Shown here in pieces: positions 10,301 to 19,821 of a stretch of DNA of 64,000 nucleotides. Origin of the DNA: Stomorhina lunata. Its lineage: Eukaryota > Arthropoda > Insecta > Diptera > Rhiniidae. The notes below the pieces were generated by a model. That model was given only the letters and a program-made list of their open reading frames with translations, did not search any database and was not told the origin of the DNA. Location: NCBI GenBank assembly GCA_933228675.1, contig OW121741.1:80550104-80614103 (forward strand). Direction: 5' to 3'. Each line of letters opens with the position of its first letter. Position 1 is the first letter of the stretch. Position numbers and translations under genes: made by a program.

Positions 10301-10501
10301 TATTTTTATAATCCCAGAGATTCATTTTCTACAATAAAAAAGTTCTTTTTCGCAAAAAGCCGTTTTTGATATATTGCTAAATATACCTATCAAAATTTAA
10401 CAGAAAAATCTTACTCGAGTAATTTTAAGATGAATTTTTTACTCGATTAACTCGAGTAATTTTTAACGATTAATCGATTTTCCGAGTAATTAAAAACCCC
10501 A
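7361..10501. mobile_element. 3.1-kb unknown element with ACTCGAGTAA / CGATTAATCG-rich ends
   Basis: It interrupts family B copy 2. The left end is TAGGGTGTTTACTCGAG and the right end, reverse complemented, is TGGGGTTTTTAATTACTCGG. Both ends then carry several copies of ACTCGAGTAA and ATCGATTAATCG (7373-7500 and 10415-10490). TAGGG-type ends with repeated subterminal motifs resemble hAT elements, but I find no 8-bp target duplication. No transposase is readable; the interior holds a 41-bp minisatellite and AT-rich sequence with only chance reading frames. The assignment to a superfamily is a guess. Confidence 0.5.
8182..8420 (+). repeat. 41-bp minisatellite, about 5-6 diverged units
   Basis: Units of 41 bp follow the pattern AGGTCCCAATGTAATCGTAG, then ATCCTACTATAGTCCAGTTG plus A. 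The starts are at about 8182, 8223, 8264, 8305 (this one extended by about 20 bp) and 8365. Divergence between units is high. It lies inside the 7361-10501 element, and decayed half-units continue on both sides (8040-8180 and 8420-8470). Confidence 0.75.
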
Positions 10502-10529
10502 TTTTCAAGTTATTTGATTACTCAAACAA

Positions 10530-10718
10530 TTAAAAGTCGAGTAAAATACTAGGCAACCACTTAGTTATTTTTAAATCTTGAACTATAAAGCTCCTGCAAC
10601 CGAATTTGAATTAGTTACACCCTCTTAGATATATGAGAGATATTTCTTAATTTAACACAATTTGATGGTTGGTTATATAAGATTCGGCATATCCGAATAT
10701 AACACTCTTACTTGTTTA
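10530..10718 (+). mobile_element. DINE-1-like element, family B, copy 2, right part (3' end)
   Basis: Sequence from AGTAAAATACTAGGCAACC through AACTATAAAGCTCCTGCAAC to the family B 3' end: ATTCGGCATATCCGAAT hairpin and CACTCTTACTTGTTT. The hairpin has two changes against copy 1. It belongs with 6268-7360. Confidence 0.75.
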
Positions 10719-10870
10719 ATTTCATGCGCTTCGATCTTGTGCGCATATTTTCTAATTTCGTATGCCAAGCTTGAAAGATTTTGCTCTACTTGGTCTTTTC
10801 ATCGAAGTTTCGATCATTTGCGAAAACTTTTCGTCTAACGGGTAGTATAAGCATTTTCTAGAGCGCTTAA
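10719..10870 (-). pseudogene. LINE C-terminal tail fragment
   Basis: On the minus strand the segment reads as the same tail seen at 4960-5100 and in the C elements: a '..DQVEQNLSSLA' type run around 10790-10760, and the 'FAHDRSA' region near 10735. Frameshifts are present. It directly abuts the 3' end of family B copy 2, so it is probably the continuation of LINE debris into which B2 inserted. Confidence 0.55.
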
Positions 10871-11119
10871 GTTTAAAAATTAACAATTATAATTCCCTCC
10901 TCTTGGTTTAAAAAATTCTAAACAAAACTTCAGTTATGCCTCAGGTTCATTAGACTCTTTTTAAATTAACTAACTTTTTTCTTGTTGCCCAAGTTAAGTG
11001 AATATTTTAAAATTTAAATCATAAATACTAAATTACCTAAAATCAATAAACTATGAAATAAACAAAAAACAAACAAAGAAAGAATTTAAATTAGCAGAAA
11101 ATTTAAATAAACAAATACA

Positions 11120-11230
11120 AATTTAAAATGCGAAAAACTAAGGGCAGTCGCTAACGGCGCGCCAGTGATGGTGGTGGTGGTGGCAATACTGATAACAGTG
11201 GTAATACGCAGGAAAACGCTTAAATTTTTA
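11120..11230 (+). other. GC-richer patch with (GGT)n; otherwise AT-rich unique DNA to 11753
   Basis: The patch holds GGCGCGCC and a run of GGT triplets. Its plus-strand reading SDGGGGGNTDNSGN ends in TAA, and a TAA lies just upstream in the same frame. It could be part of a lost exon, but no splice acceptor fits well. From 11231 to 11753 I see no feature. Confidence 0.3.
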
Positions 11231-12019
11231 TATAATTTTTGTCCCCACAGACAATAAAAGCAAATTATTTACAGTTCACTAAAAATGACTAAGAATGACA
11301 ATATGATGTGAATGAATGAAATAATGAATGACTGACTGATGAATGATGGACTGTCAGAATAAAAGAAATTGTTTGTTATTTATCTTTATTTTGGCAGGGG
11401 CGGAAGTAACATTTAATAAGTATTTACTAGCGAAACATGATTTTTAAAACCGCAAACGTAATAATGTCTTCATAAATAATGACTGACAGTCATTGAACTG
11501 CGTAGTTTGAAGTATTTACCTAACGGTAGTTAAGTGAATTGTGAAATTAAGCGTAAAAATACAATATTTTTTTGTATAATTTTCTTCAAAAGAAAATATG
11601 GTTTTATAGGCGGTTACGTAATACGAAATCAATACTTATTATTACTTAAGGAATCATTATTTTATTGTCAATATTTAAAGCCGAAGACTATGTTTGGTTT
11701 TAGGCAATAAATAGTGACCAAACTTAAAAGCATAAGATTTTTTTAATTTTGTACAGTGGTTCAAACGTATAATCGGACATCGGTATAACACTTAGTTTAA
11801 GTGCTTTTATAACAAGATCTTTTTCAATAAAAAATTCTTTTTGATGAATTTCGCTATAAAAATTATTTTATTTGTCTATAAAACCAAAAAAGAGAAAAAA
11901 CAACAATTTATTTCATAAAAAAAACAAAAAATATCAAAAATAATTCATATTTTGAGATCAAACGAATAATCGGATATAATAATAAATACAGACTTTTAAA
12001 TAACTTAGAAAAAAAATTA

Positions 12020-12497
12020 TTATTTCGTAGCACACCCTTTGGATTCAATAACATTTCTGAGTCTGTTTTGCATCGAATTGACCAAATTGGCGCACACTTC
12101 CGACGGAATATTGTTCCACTCATGTAACAACGCTGATTTTAGTTCATTTATATTGTTATAGCTGTTTTTATACACTCTACGACCTAGTTCATCCCATAAA
12201 TTCTCTATGACATTTAAGTCTGAGGATTGTGGGGGAGGACTCAACAGCTTAGGGCAATTTTGCATCAGCCAGAGCTTCACAACGGTAGATGTGTGCTTAG
12301 GGTCATTGTATTGGTAGAAAGCAAACTTGTTTAAAAACCAAGTTTTTCTGCGCTCTGCTTAACATTTTGCTTTATAATATCTAAATAGACAAACTTGTCC
12401 ATTTTTCCATCTATTAAATGCAAATTTCCAACACCAGCACTTGACATACAGCCCCAAACCATTACAGACCCTCCCCCATAACTGTCGCACTTTACAC
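12020..12497 (-). pseudogene. Tc1-like transposase, C-terminal half (left arm)
   Basis: Read on the minus strand, the segment gives GGGSVMVWGCMSSAGVGNL, then KMDKFVYLDIIKQN, a frameshift and stop near 12340, then the DPKHTS catalytic block and SSDLNVIENLWDELGRRVY. The last holds the Glu of a Tc1 DDE triad. It ends RNVIESKGCATK with a stop at 12020. The first catalytic Asp is missing because the half starts downstream of it. Tc1 transposases act in the nucleus, cutting the element at its TA-flanked ends; this piece cannot. Confidence 0.75.
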
Positions 12498-12579
12498 AAT
12501 AAAGAGTTATGTGATACGGTAAATTTTTAATTTACGGCATATTTTATAAAAATTAAGTAATTTTTATACCTTATACAGG

Positions 12580-13080
12580 TCCTTTTTACCGATGAGAGTA
12601 AATTTAATCTTCACGGATCACATGGAAGGACCTTCGTTTGGTGTAAACCTAACACAGAATTTAAACCAACAAATACTCGTGCGGCACTAAAACATGGGTC
12701 TGTGATGGTTTGGGGCTGTATGTCAAGTGCTGGTGTTGGAAGTTTGCATTTCATAGATGAAAAAATGGACAAATTTGTCTATGTACATATTTTAAAGCAA
12801 AATGTTAAGCTGAGCGCAGAAAAACTTGGAATTTTAAACAAGTTTGCTTTCTACCAAGACAATGACCCTAAGCAAACATTTGCTATTGCGAAGCTCTGGC
12901 TGATCCACCACTGCCCTAAGCTGTTATGTGATGAACTAGGTCGTAGAGTGTATAAAAACAACTACAACAATATAATGGAATTAAAATCAGCGTATCTACA
13001 TGAGTGGAACAATATTCCGTCGGAAGTGGGCGCCAATTTGGTCAATTCGATGTAAAATAGACTCAGAAATGTTACTGAAT
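12580..13080 (+). pseudogene. Tc1-like transposase, C-terminal half (right arm)
   Basis: The reading starts near VLFTDESKFNLHGSHG (first catalytic Asp), runs through GSVMVWGCMSSAGVGSLHFI, FYQDNDPKQT (second Asp) and HCPKLL, then jumps directly to CDELGRRVYKNNYNN. About 50 bp is deleted compared with the left arm, which removes SSDLNVIENL and with it the catalytic Glu. A stop replaces Gln in NLVNSM-NRLRNV. The acceptor-like TTATACAG just before 12581 is probably chance. This copy is inactive. Confidence 0.75.
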
Positions 13081-13695
13081 CCAAAGGATATGCTACGAAA
13101 TATTTTTTTTATTTCTAAGTTGTTTAAAAGTCTGTATTTATTATTATGTCCGATTATTCGTTTGATCTCAAAATATGAATTATTTTTGTTATTTTTTGTT
13201 TTTTTATGAAATAAATTGTTGTTTTTTCTCTTTTTTGGTTTTATAGACAAATAAAATAATTTTTATAGCGAAATACATCGAAAATAATTTTTTTTGTTAA
13301 AAACGATATTGTTATAAAAGCACTTAAACTAAGTGTTATACCGATGTCCGATTATACGTTTGAACCACTGTATAAAAAATCCATTAAAAGAATAATACTT
13401 TAGGTTCTTCTTACAAATTTACATCTATAATATTAATACGCAAGCACCCATTTATTATCCCCTTTTACGCTTTAATTATACACTCATTTCTGGAAAATTT
13501 TATACCATTTAAAAGGTATTTTTCCGTAGATCAGACGAATCTATATTTTATTAAAATCGGTTCAGTTTTAAAAAATCGGTTTGGTATTTAAAAATCTTAC
13601 TAACACAATAAAGAAAACTCACATGCATATGAAATTCACGATTAAGAATCAAACAAAAGAAATTGTATGCAAACATGTTTTCTTTTGTTTGTAAT

Positions 13696-14985
13696 GGGTG
13701 TTTTTTTTAGAGGTATAGAACTTCGAATTGAAATAAAACACAAGAAAATCGTTTTAATGTCCATCAATTTGGCTTTATTGGAAGGATAATTTTATGCCAT
13801 TAATGTTTAGATATGATTTCGGGCATGTGGCCGCCGCGGCTGGCTCGAATAAAGCCAATTCTACAGGTCCGATTTTCAACTACATATGGGGCCGTATGTT
13901 GGCAATAACGCCACGAATGTTGGCTTCCAAATCCCCTAACGTTTCTGGTTTGTTGGCGTAGACGAGCGACTTCACATACCCCCAAAGAAAATAATCCAGT
14001 GGTGTCAAATCGCACGATCTTGGTGGCCAATTGACAGGTCCATTCCGCGAAATTATGCGCTCATCGAATGTTTCCTTCAATAAATCAATTGTGACGTGCG
14101 CTGTGTGGCATGTAGCGCCGTCTTGTTGGAACCACAACTCATCCACATTCATGCCATCCAATTGGGGAACAAAATAGTCGGTTATCATGGCTCTATGCCG
14201 GTCTCCATTTATGGTAACTGACTCTCCAGCATTATTTCGGAAGAAGTATGGCCCAATGACTCCACCAGCCCATAGAGCACACCAAACAGTCAGTTTTTGT
14301 GGATGTAATGGCGTCTCAAGGGTCTCATGTGGATTCTCTTCACTCCAAATGCGGCAATTTTGCTTGTTGACGTAGCCATTCAACCAAAAATGAGCCTCAT
14401 CACTGAACAAAATTTTGCGATGAAAATCAGCATCGAGATCAATCTCATTTTCGGCCCATACACCAAAATCACGACGCATTGCATAGTCTCGCGGCTTTAA
14501 TTCTTGCACAAGCTGGATCTTGTAAGGTCGCAAGCCAATATCTTTGCGCAAAATCTTCCATAAAGTTTATGGACAAAGCTCCAATTGCTGTGCACGGTGG
14601 CGAATCGATTCATTCGGGTCCTCTTCAACACTTTGCTCTACAGCGGCAATTGTTTCTTCGGTGCGCACTGTTCGACGTCGCTGCGGATGCGTATTATCAC
14701 ATAGAGTAAACGTAGTGCGAAAACGATCCATGGTTAACCGAATTAATTGCTCTGATGGACGATTATGTCGACCATAAAATGGACGGAGCTTGCGGTAAAC
14801 TTCGCGAACTGAACCATTATTTTCGAAATAAATTTGCACGATTTGCAAGCGTTGTTCTTTTGTCAACCTGTACGTGATGAAATGGGAAACCAAACTAAAT
14901 ATTAATCACTTGACAGCTGACAAAATGGCCGCCAGTTAAAAAAGTGATGCCAACTTAAAGTTCTATACCTCAATAAAAAACACCC
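13696..14985 (-). mobile_element. mariner-like element, copy D2 (1290 bp)
   Basis: Inverted ends: GGGTGTTTTTTTTAGAGG on the left and CCTCAATAAAAAACACCC on the right, each followed inward by TATAGAACTT or its complement. The transposase gene fills the interior on the minus strand. No clear TA duplication is visible at the outermost bases. The 13371-13695 stretch to its left is AT-rich without features. Confidence 0.85.
13800..14893 (-). pseudogene. mariner-like transposase, nearly full length, one stop and one frameshift
   Basis: The N-terminal helix-turn-helix region begins MVSHFITYRLTKEQRLQIV at 14893. The frame has one stop (TAA, 14567-14569) between QQLELCP and LWKILRKDIG, then stays open to 13880. 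The catalytic blocks are visible: FSDEAHFWLNGYV, LWFQQDGATCHTA and RSCDLTPLDYFLWGY, so the third residue is Asp. I count 36 residues between the second and third Asp, not the 34 of classical mariner. A frameshift near 13890 separates the end RIGFIRASRGGHMPEII, which continues in the frame of 14030-13800. The full protein would be about 345-350 residues. The enzyme would cut and paste its own element; this copy cannot do so as it stands. Confidence 0.85.
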
Positions 14986-16138
14986 GATATTATTTTTGGT
15001 GAGTGATGAGAATTAAAGAGTATATTTGTGGGGAGATAGTGGTAGACAAAGACAATAATAAAGAGTTTTTTATTACAAATTAATAAATGTTTTTGTTTTG
15101 TAAAATAATAGCAACAAAAATTATTGGTATTGTTTTTATTATTTGTGGTGAGGGAGTGAAAGACAAAATTAATATTTTGGAAGATTTGACAAAAAAAAAG
15201 TGCTTTAAATGTAAACCTTTCAAATTAGAATTATTTGAAGTTAAATTTTTATGGAATTTTGTTTTTTGGGTTGGTTTATTGGGATAAAATCTTCGAGTGA
15301 TTGAGGAATAAATATTGTGTTAAAAAATTAAATAATATTGCAATTAAGGGCACGCATGAGATCATTAAGAGCTATTTTACAATGCCAATTTTTTTAAGGG
15401 TCACAGTAGTAATGGATAAGAACATTGTGACTTATACCCAAAAAGGATGTTACCGATTAAAAAAACAGTCTTTTGAAGGAAAGTTTATAATAATTATAGA
15501 TTATTATCAAGAAAATTAATTAAATGATCGGTCTGAATCAAATGTAAATTCAAAACTGATTAATGTTTAGAAAATGCTTTAATATCAGGAAGGAATATTA
15601 AAAGGCAAATCTTGCATTGCGACTGGAATGATTTTAAACTGTAAACTTCTACAGATTCCAAGTACTTCGTGGTTCTCGCGGTTAATTATGCAGTAAAATG
15701 ATAATAAATTTTAAATATTAGGATCTTTGTTAAAAAGTTAAATAAGACCTAGATTTCTCTATAATTTTTGTCAGTCCGTTAGTAACGCTTACAAGTTTAT
15801 CTGTTCATCACTTCACAGAGCATTTTGACATCGATAACGCAAGATGTTTTGATAAGAGCTACTAAGTCTAACACTTTTTCCTTCTCATTCACTTCTGAAG
15901 ATGCAAAAACGGTTTATTATGGAATATCTTGAATCAGTAAACTCTTCGAGAGCTACACAATTTTTAATTATAGTTTTGCCAATTTGGCCAATTCGACGCT
16001 CTGTTGTATGGAGTGACATAGAAATCAATGAGATCAATTTCTCCACATATCCGTTTAGTCCGAGCAATTTTAAAAACTTGCTACATCGACACTGTCATTT
16101 TTGACTTAAAGTTTTCTTTTTATGAGTTTTCTTTTTAT
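14986..16138. other. AT-rich stretch with only short unconvincing reading frames
   Basis: Open frames of 60-72 codons at 15087-15287, 15301-15519 and 15901-16104 have low-complexity Lys/Phe/Ile-rich composition, no motif I recognise and no homologous copy in the window. I treat the stretch as non-coding. Confidence 0.5.
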
Positions 16139-16378
16139 AGAGGCAAATACTGCCTATACAATTGCATATGGAGTATATACGAATTGGGTAACCTTATTTG
16201 GAAAGGGGATGGTAGAGAAGAGAAAGGTATATCTATTTTTAGAACAGTGAAGTTGCGCCATTTGTTGTTATTTAGACTCATTTTATTTTGTTTTACAGCC
16301 ACTTCTATTTGTTTTTCGTAGATGGCGTGTTATTGCTGTACTCTTCCCGCCGATGGAAGATCCTGTGGTAATTAATAA
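16139..16378 (+). repeat. diverged direct repeat H, copy 1
   Basis: Matching blocks with 16972-17196 include CTGCCTATA...TTGCATAT, CAGTGAAGTTGCGCCAT and CCGATGGA.GAT.CTGTG, in the same order and similar spacing. Overall divergence is large. Neither copy is coding. A plus-strand frame over copy 1 (97 codons from 16028) has no recognisable motif and is not conserved in copy 2. Confidence 0.6.
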
Positions 16379-16379
16379 T

Positions 16380-16532
16380 TTTAATTCTGTTATCATTGAC
16401 TCCCAGTGGAGCATAGGGCCTTAAATTTAATAGAAATTAATAATTACAGAAATTGTTGTTGCCGAGACTGGGGATCTAACTCAGGCTCAATGTGATATTA
16501 CGTGCTAATCAACTAAGCCACAGCACGGGAAA
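16380..16532 (-). mobile_element. tRNA-headed SINE with LINE-type 3' tail
   Basis: On the minus strand the 5' part is tRNA-like: GTGGCTTAGTTGATTAGCAC (A box and D arm, 16502-16521) and a worn B box TGAGTTAGATCCC (16471-16484). A short body follows, and the last part, GGCCCTATGCTCCACTGGGA then GTCA.TGATAACAG (16389-16420), matches the extreme 3' end of the LINE at 45739-45769 and the fragment at 29484-29518. A tRNA-derived head joined to the tail of a partner LINE is the classic SINE plan, in which the LINE's enzyme recognises the shared tail. I could not define target duplications. Confidence 0.7.
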
Positions 16533-16971
16533 TTTGTATTCACAATGAACTAGATGACGGTCGATTGTGTCGACCGCAGGATACGCTAGTATATCTTAAG
16601 TAAAACTCAGATTTCCGAAAGCTGTTACCCGCAAGGTCAGTGTCAGCAATCTTTAGGCTCTATTAATCAGAATTCATATATGCCTTTTTTTTATTATTTC
16701 ATTCCATAGTTACAATTCGGAACATAGGGCTATTACAAAGTTATTCTATTCGCATTTATTTTGCGATAATCGCCTTATTTTACTTTATGACTTGTGAGCC
16801 ATTATCATTTCCCTTCCTTTAATTTTAATTTTCATTCAATGGTAGTGCAGGTTATATAGTCCGTTTTGGTAAGCCAATACAATTCCATTCGCGACTTAAA
16901 ATTTATGTCGTTTAATATTTAGTTTGGTCAAACAATTTTAACTATCCTCTTTTTTAAAGAGAGTTAACACT

Positions 16972-17196
16972 CAGACAAATTCTGCCTATATATTGCATAT
17001 AGTGTATAAGGAATAGAAAAAAGGTGAAAGGTGATTGAAAATAGAGTTAAAGCTTTATATTATTCAACACTATAACTCCACGTCGTGTCCATTTTTAATG
17101 CAGTGAAGTTGCGCCATCTGTTTTTAGATATATGCATTCTTTGACTTATGCTGTCTGCTTGCTACCGATGGAGGATGCTGTGAGAATTAACAACAC
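16972..17196 (+). repeat. diverged direct repeat H, copy 2
   Basis: See copy 1 at 16139. Within this copy, about 17051-17075 (AAGCTTTATATTATTCAACAC) also resembles the right end of the element at 28468-29736, suggesting that H contains part of that family. The gap 16533-16971 holds nothing I recognise. Confidence 0.55.
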
Positions 17197-17795
17197 TGCT
17201 CTAGAGTGAAAAAATTAACAGAGATGATACATATATGTATATACCAAAACTGATTCGGGCACGCTCAAATGAGGTATTTTAATATTTTGTTTTGGAAACT
17301 CTAACCATATTATTCTGATTAAAATAGTCGAAAATTTGCAGATAATTCAATGAAATTTGGCTCATATGCCTTTCATGGAACGGAATTTGGCTTAATTCGG
17401 TCTATTATTTCGGAAACCTCTCATATATAAAATTTATGGAGCATACCAAATTAATGGGGCATACCTTTAGGCTGTGAAAAATCGATACCTGGAAACCTTT
17501 TATATGAGAGGTACCCTAGATAATGGACCCATACAAACCAATTTTCGCATACATTGTTTTTATAGTAAAAAATACATATATACCAAATTTTATTGATTTA
17601 TCTTCAAATTTGAGACAATTTCAATCATAATAATATGGGTAGGGGATCCCAAACAAGGAATTTAAATATCTTCCTTATCTGAGCTAACATAAAGAGATTA
17701 GCTAATGGAGCCAAATAAACTCAAAACGGCAGAATATTGACACTGGCCCTTTTAGCACTAAGCCAGAGATATGCTGTATAATTAGATTTAGATTT
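17197..17795 (-). repeat. decayed DINE-like interior
   Basis: Phrases such as 'GGTCTATTATTTCGG.AACCTCTCATAT' and 'GAGAGGTACCC..GATAATGGACC' recall the inner repeats of families A and B, but no end is recognisable. From 17873 to 18318 there is no clear feature. Confidence 0.35.
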
Positions 17796-17872
17796 TCCTA
17801 GAGGTATGCTACACAAATGTTTCTGAAATTTCTTACATTTCGAAAGATATTAAATGCTGCGATTTGGCCGCT
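17796..17872. repeat. right-end fragment of foldback family J
   Basis: TAGAGGTATGCTACACAAAT through AAAGATATTAAATGCTGCGATTTGGCC matches the right arm of the J elements at 26177-26252 and 49500-49568. The left arm is missing or too decayed to see. Confidence 0.5.
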
Positions 17873-18435
17873 GAAGTAAAGGCACTCTAAGTCTGGCGTA
17901 ATAAGGAAACTCTATGTAGTTGTTGGCTAAGAAAAATGCCTTGGAGTTCCAAAGTGCCAATACAGCTCTTCTGCTTGTAGCGACAGCAAAAGTTTCGTTA
18001 AGCAGATCAAGGTTCCTACTATTGTAAATAATGGTTTATCATTTACTATCCCGTTTGATAAAGCTAAACTCTTGGAAGTCAACTAATACCAGAGCTTAAA
18101 GGAGCTAGTTCATTAGCCAGACTTTTCAAATAACCGTTTTAGCGAAAACCCACTTTCGGAAACCACTTAAATACCAAGAAAGCGGGTTAGTTGCTATAAA
18201 TGAAAATTTAGTTCAAATAAGTTTTATATGAATAAACTTCTTCTTTATGTTAGCTATGACCCCATAAAGTATATTTATTCTATCAGACCAGCTTTCGGAA
18301 ATGACATTACCAATATTAACAAGTAAGAAAAGCTATAGTCCGTCAAGCCCGACTATATTATACCCTTCACTGCTAAGGTCAAATATGGAACAACAATTTA
18401 ACAAGTTTTTCTTATGTCTTATAGACATACATAAA

Positions 18436-19796
18436 GGGTGGTTAAATTGTAAGGGCCGATGTTGAATGTGAACCACACCTAAACGCCAAGTTTTTTTTCC
18501 GAATTTTATTTGACATTTCTCTATTTCAGACTTACTCAATTTGAGCCATGGAGAGATACATAATCCAACGACGTGATAAAGTTACCCAGACTTATTATAA
18601 AAATGGGCGTTCAAATCAAAATGCATATCGTGCACTTCGTGATTTTTTTGGTCAATTTGATCGTCCAAATGTGCGTACAATCGCAAAAATCGTGGAAAGA
18701 TTAGAGAAAACCGGGTCTGTAGAAGATGTGGGAACACCAGTGCATGCTTGTATAGCTCGTACTGCTGAAAATATTGCTGCTGTTCGCGATAGTGTGGCTG
18801 AAGAGCCGTCCACCTCAACTCGTCGTCGTGCCCAACAATTGCACCTCTCACGCTCTTCGTTGATGAACATTATGCATAAAGACTTGTATTTACACGCTTA
18901 CAAGGTGCAATTGGCTCAAGAACCAAAACCTCTTGACCATTCCAAACGTCGTGAATGGGCTGAATGGTGGCAAGAAATGGCAACAGTGGATGCTCAATTT
19001 TCGAAGAAAATCATCTTCAGTGATGAGGCACATTTTCACCTCAGTCGATTCGTCTATAAACAGAATTGCCGCATTTGGGCGAATGAGAATCCAAGAGTGA
19101 TTGTCGAAAAACCAATGCACCCACAAAGAGTGACTGTTTGGTGCGTTTTATGGGCTGGCGACATCATCGGGCCGTATTTCTTCCAAAATGAGGCCGGTCA
19201 GGCAGTTACTGTGAATGGTGTTCGCTATCGTGAGATGATAACGAACTTTTTATGGCCCGAATTGGAAGATATGGATGTGGACGATATGTGGTTTTAGCAG
19301 GACGGTGCCACCTGCCACACAGCTAACGAAACAATGGCTCTTTTGCGCAACAAATTCAATGGCCGTGTTATCTCACGTAATGGCGATGTTGATTTGACAC
19401 CGTTGGACTTTTTTCTTTGGGGTTATTTAAAAGAAAAGGTGTACGTCGATAAGCCAGCAACAATTCAAGAGCTAAAGGATGAGATAATTCGGCACATTAA
19501 TGGCATAGAACCTCCATTATGCCTCAGGATCATCGAAAATTTGGACCATCGGATGGAGGTGTGCCGCCGTGGTCGCAGCGCCCATTTGGCCAATATTTTG
19601 TTCCGTACATAATTGAGTAACACCAATATATCATAATAAAATAAAATAACACATAGTATATGTATCGGGTGGTTAAATTTCAAGGGCCGATGTTGATTTT
19701 GAATAAAATACAAAGTATTTAGAAAATTATACAATAATTTTCTAAATACTTTGTATTTTATTCAAAATCAACATCGGCCCTTGAAATTTAACCACC
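18436..19796 (+). mobile_element. mariner-like element, copy D3, with duplicated inverted 3' end
   Basis: Left end GGGTGGTTAAATTGTAAGGG then CCGATGTTGAATG; right end, reverse complemented, GGTGGTTAAATTTCAAGGGC then CGATGTTGATTTTG. The transposase gene is between. The right terminus is present twice, in inverted orientation, as a palindrome (see 19643-19821). The family is shared with the inverted copy at 21558-22813. Confidence 0.85.
18548..19612 (+). pseudogene. mariner-like transposase, one nonsense codon and small in-frame deletion
   Basis: Starts MERYIIQRRDKVTQTYYKNG (helix-turn-helix region). RRRAQQLHLSRSSLMNIMH marks the second DNA-binding helix block. The first catalytic Asp is in IIFSDEAHFHLSRFVYKQN. 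The second is in DMWF-stop-QDGATCHTAN, where TAG (19295-19297) replaces a Gln codon. The third Asp is in DLTPLDFFLWGYLKEKVYV. Compared with the copy at 21558-22813, about seven residues (NWPTRSC) are missing before DLTPLDFF; the frame is kept. It ends GRSAHLANILFRT. Without the stop the frame would be about 354 codons, the family's usual size. The near-intact state suggests fairly recent insertion. Confidence 0.88.
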
Positions 19797-19821
19797 GGAT
19801 ACATATACTATGTGTTATTTT
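19643..19821. repeat. 88-bp-arm palindrome at the 3' end of mariner D3
   Basis: Left arm 19643-19730 and right arm 19734-19821 are reverse complements with about one mismatch, around the 3-nt centre ACA. Each arm holds the transposon terminus and also about 25 bp of flanking DNA (ATACATATACTATGTG). Including the flank means that this is an inverted duplication made after insertion, not two insertions. Confidence 0.9.

Larger units (their letters stand above)
11754..13370. mobile_element. palindromic Tc1-like element: two 3' halves joined head to head
   Basis: Both ends are the same terminus, CAGTGGTTCAAACGTATAAT followed by CGGACATCGGTATAACAC, in inverted orientation and flanked by TA (11752-11753 and 13371-13372). 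The 300 bp inside each end also match each other in inverted orientation, including untranslated sequence. The left half carries the C-terminal half of the transposase on the minus strand, the right half carries a C-terminal half on the plus strand. An 85-bp AT-rich spacer (about 12498-12580) lies between. No 5' half of the transposase remains, so the element cannot be autonomous. The arms differ by scattered substitutions and a ~50-bp deletion. Confidence 0.85.

Noticed and set aside
11160..11224. Possible exon reading SDGGGGGNTDNSGN
   Set aside because: A stop codon lies directly upstream in frame and no good splice acceptor lies between; kept only as a GC-richer patch.
18582..19126. Minus-strand frames of 72-89 codons across 18.6-19.1 kb
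   Set aside because: Shadows of the mariner-like transposase on the plus strand.
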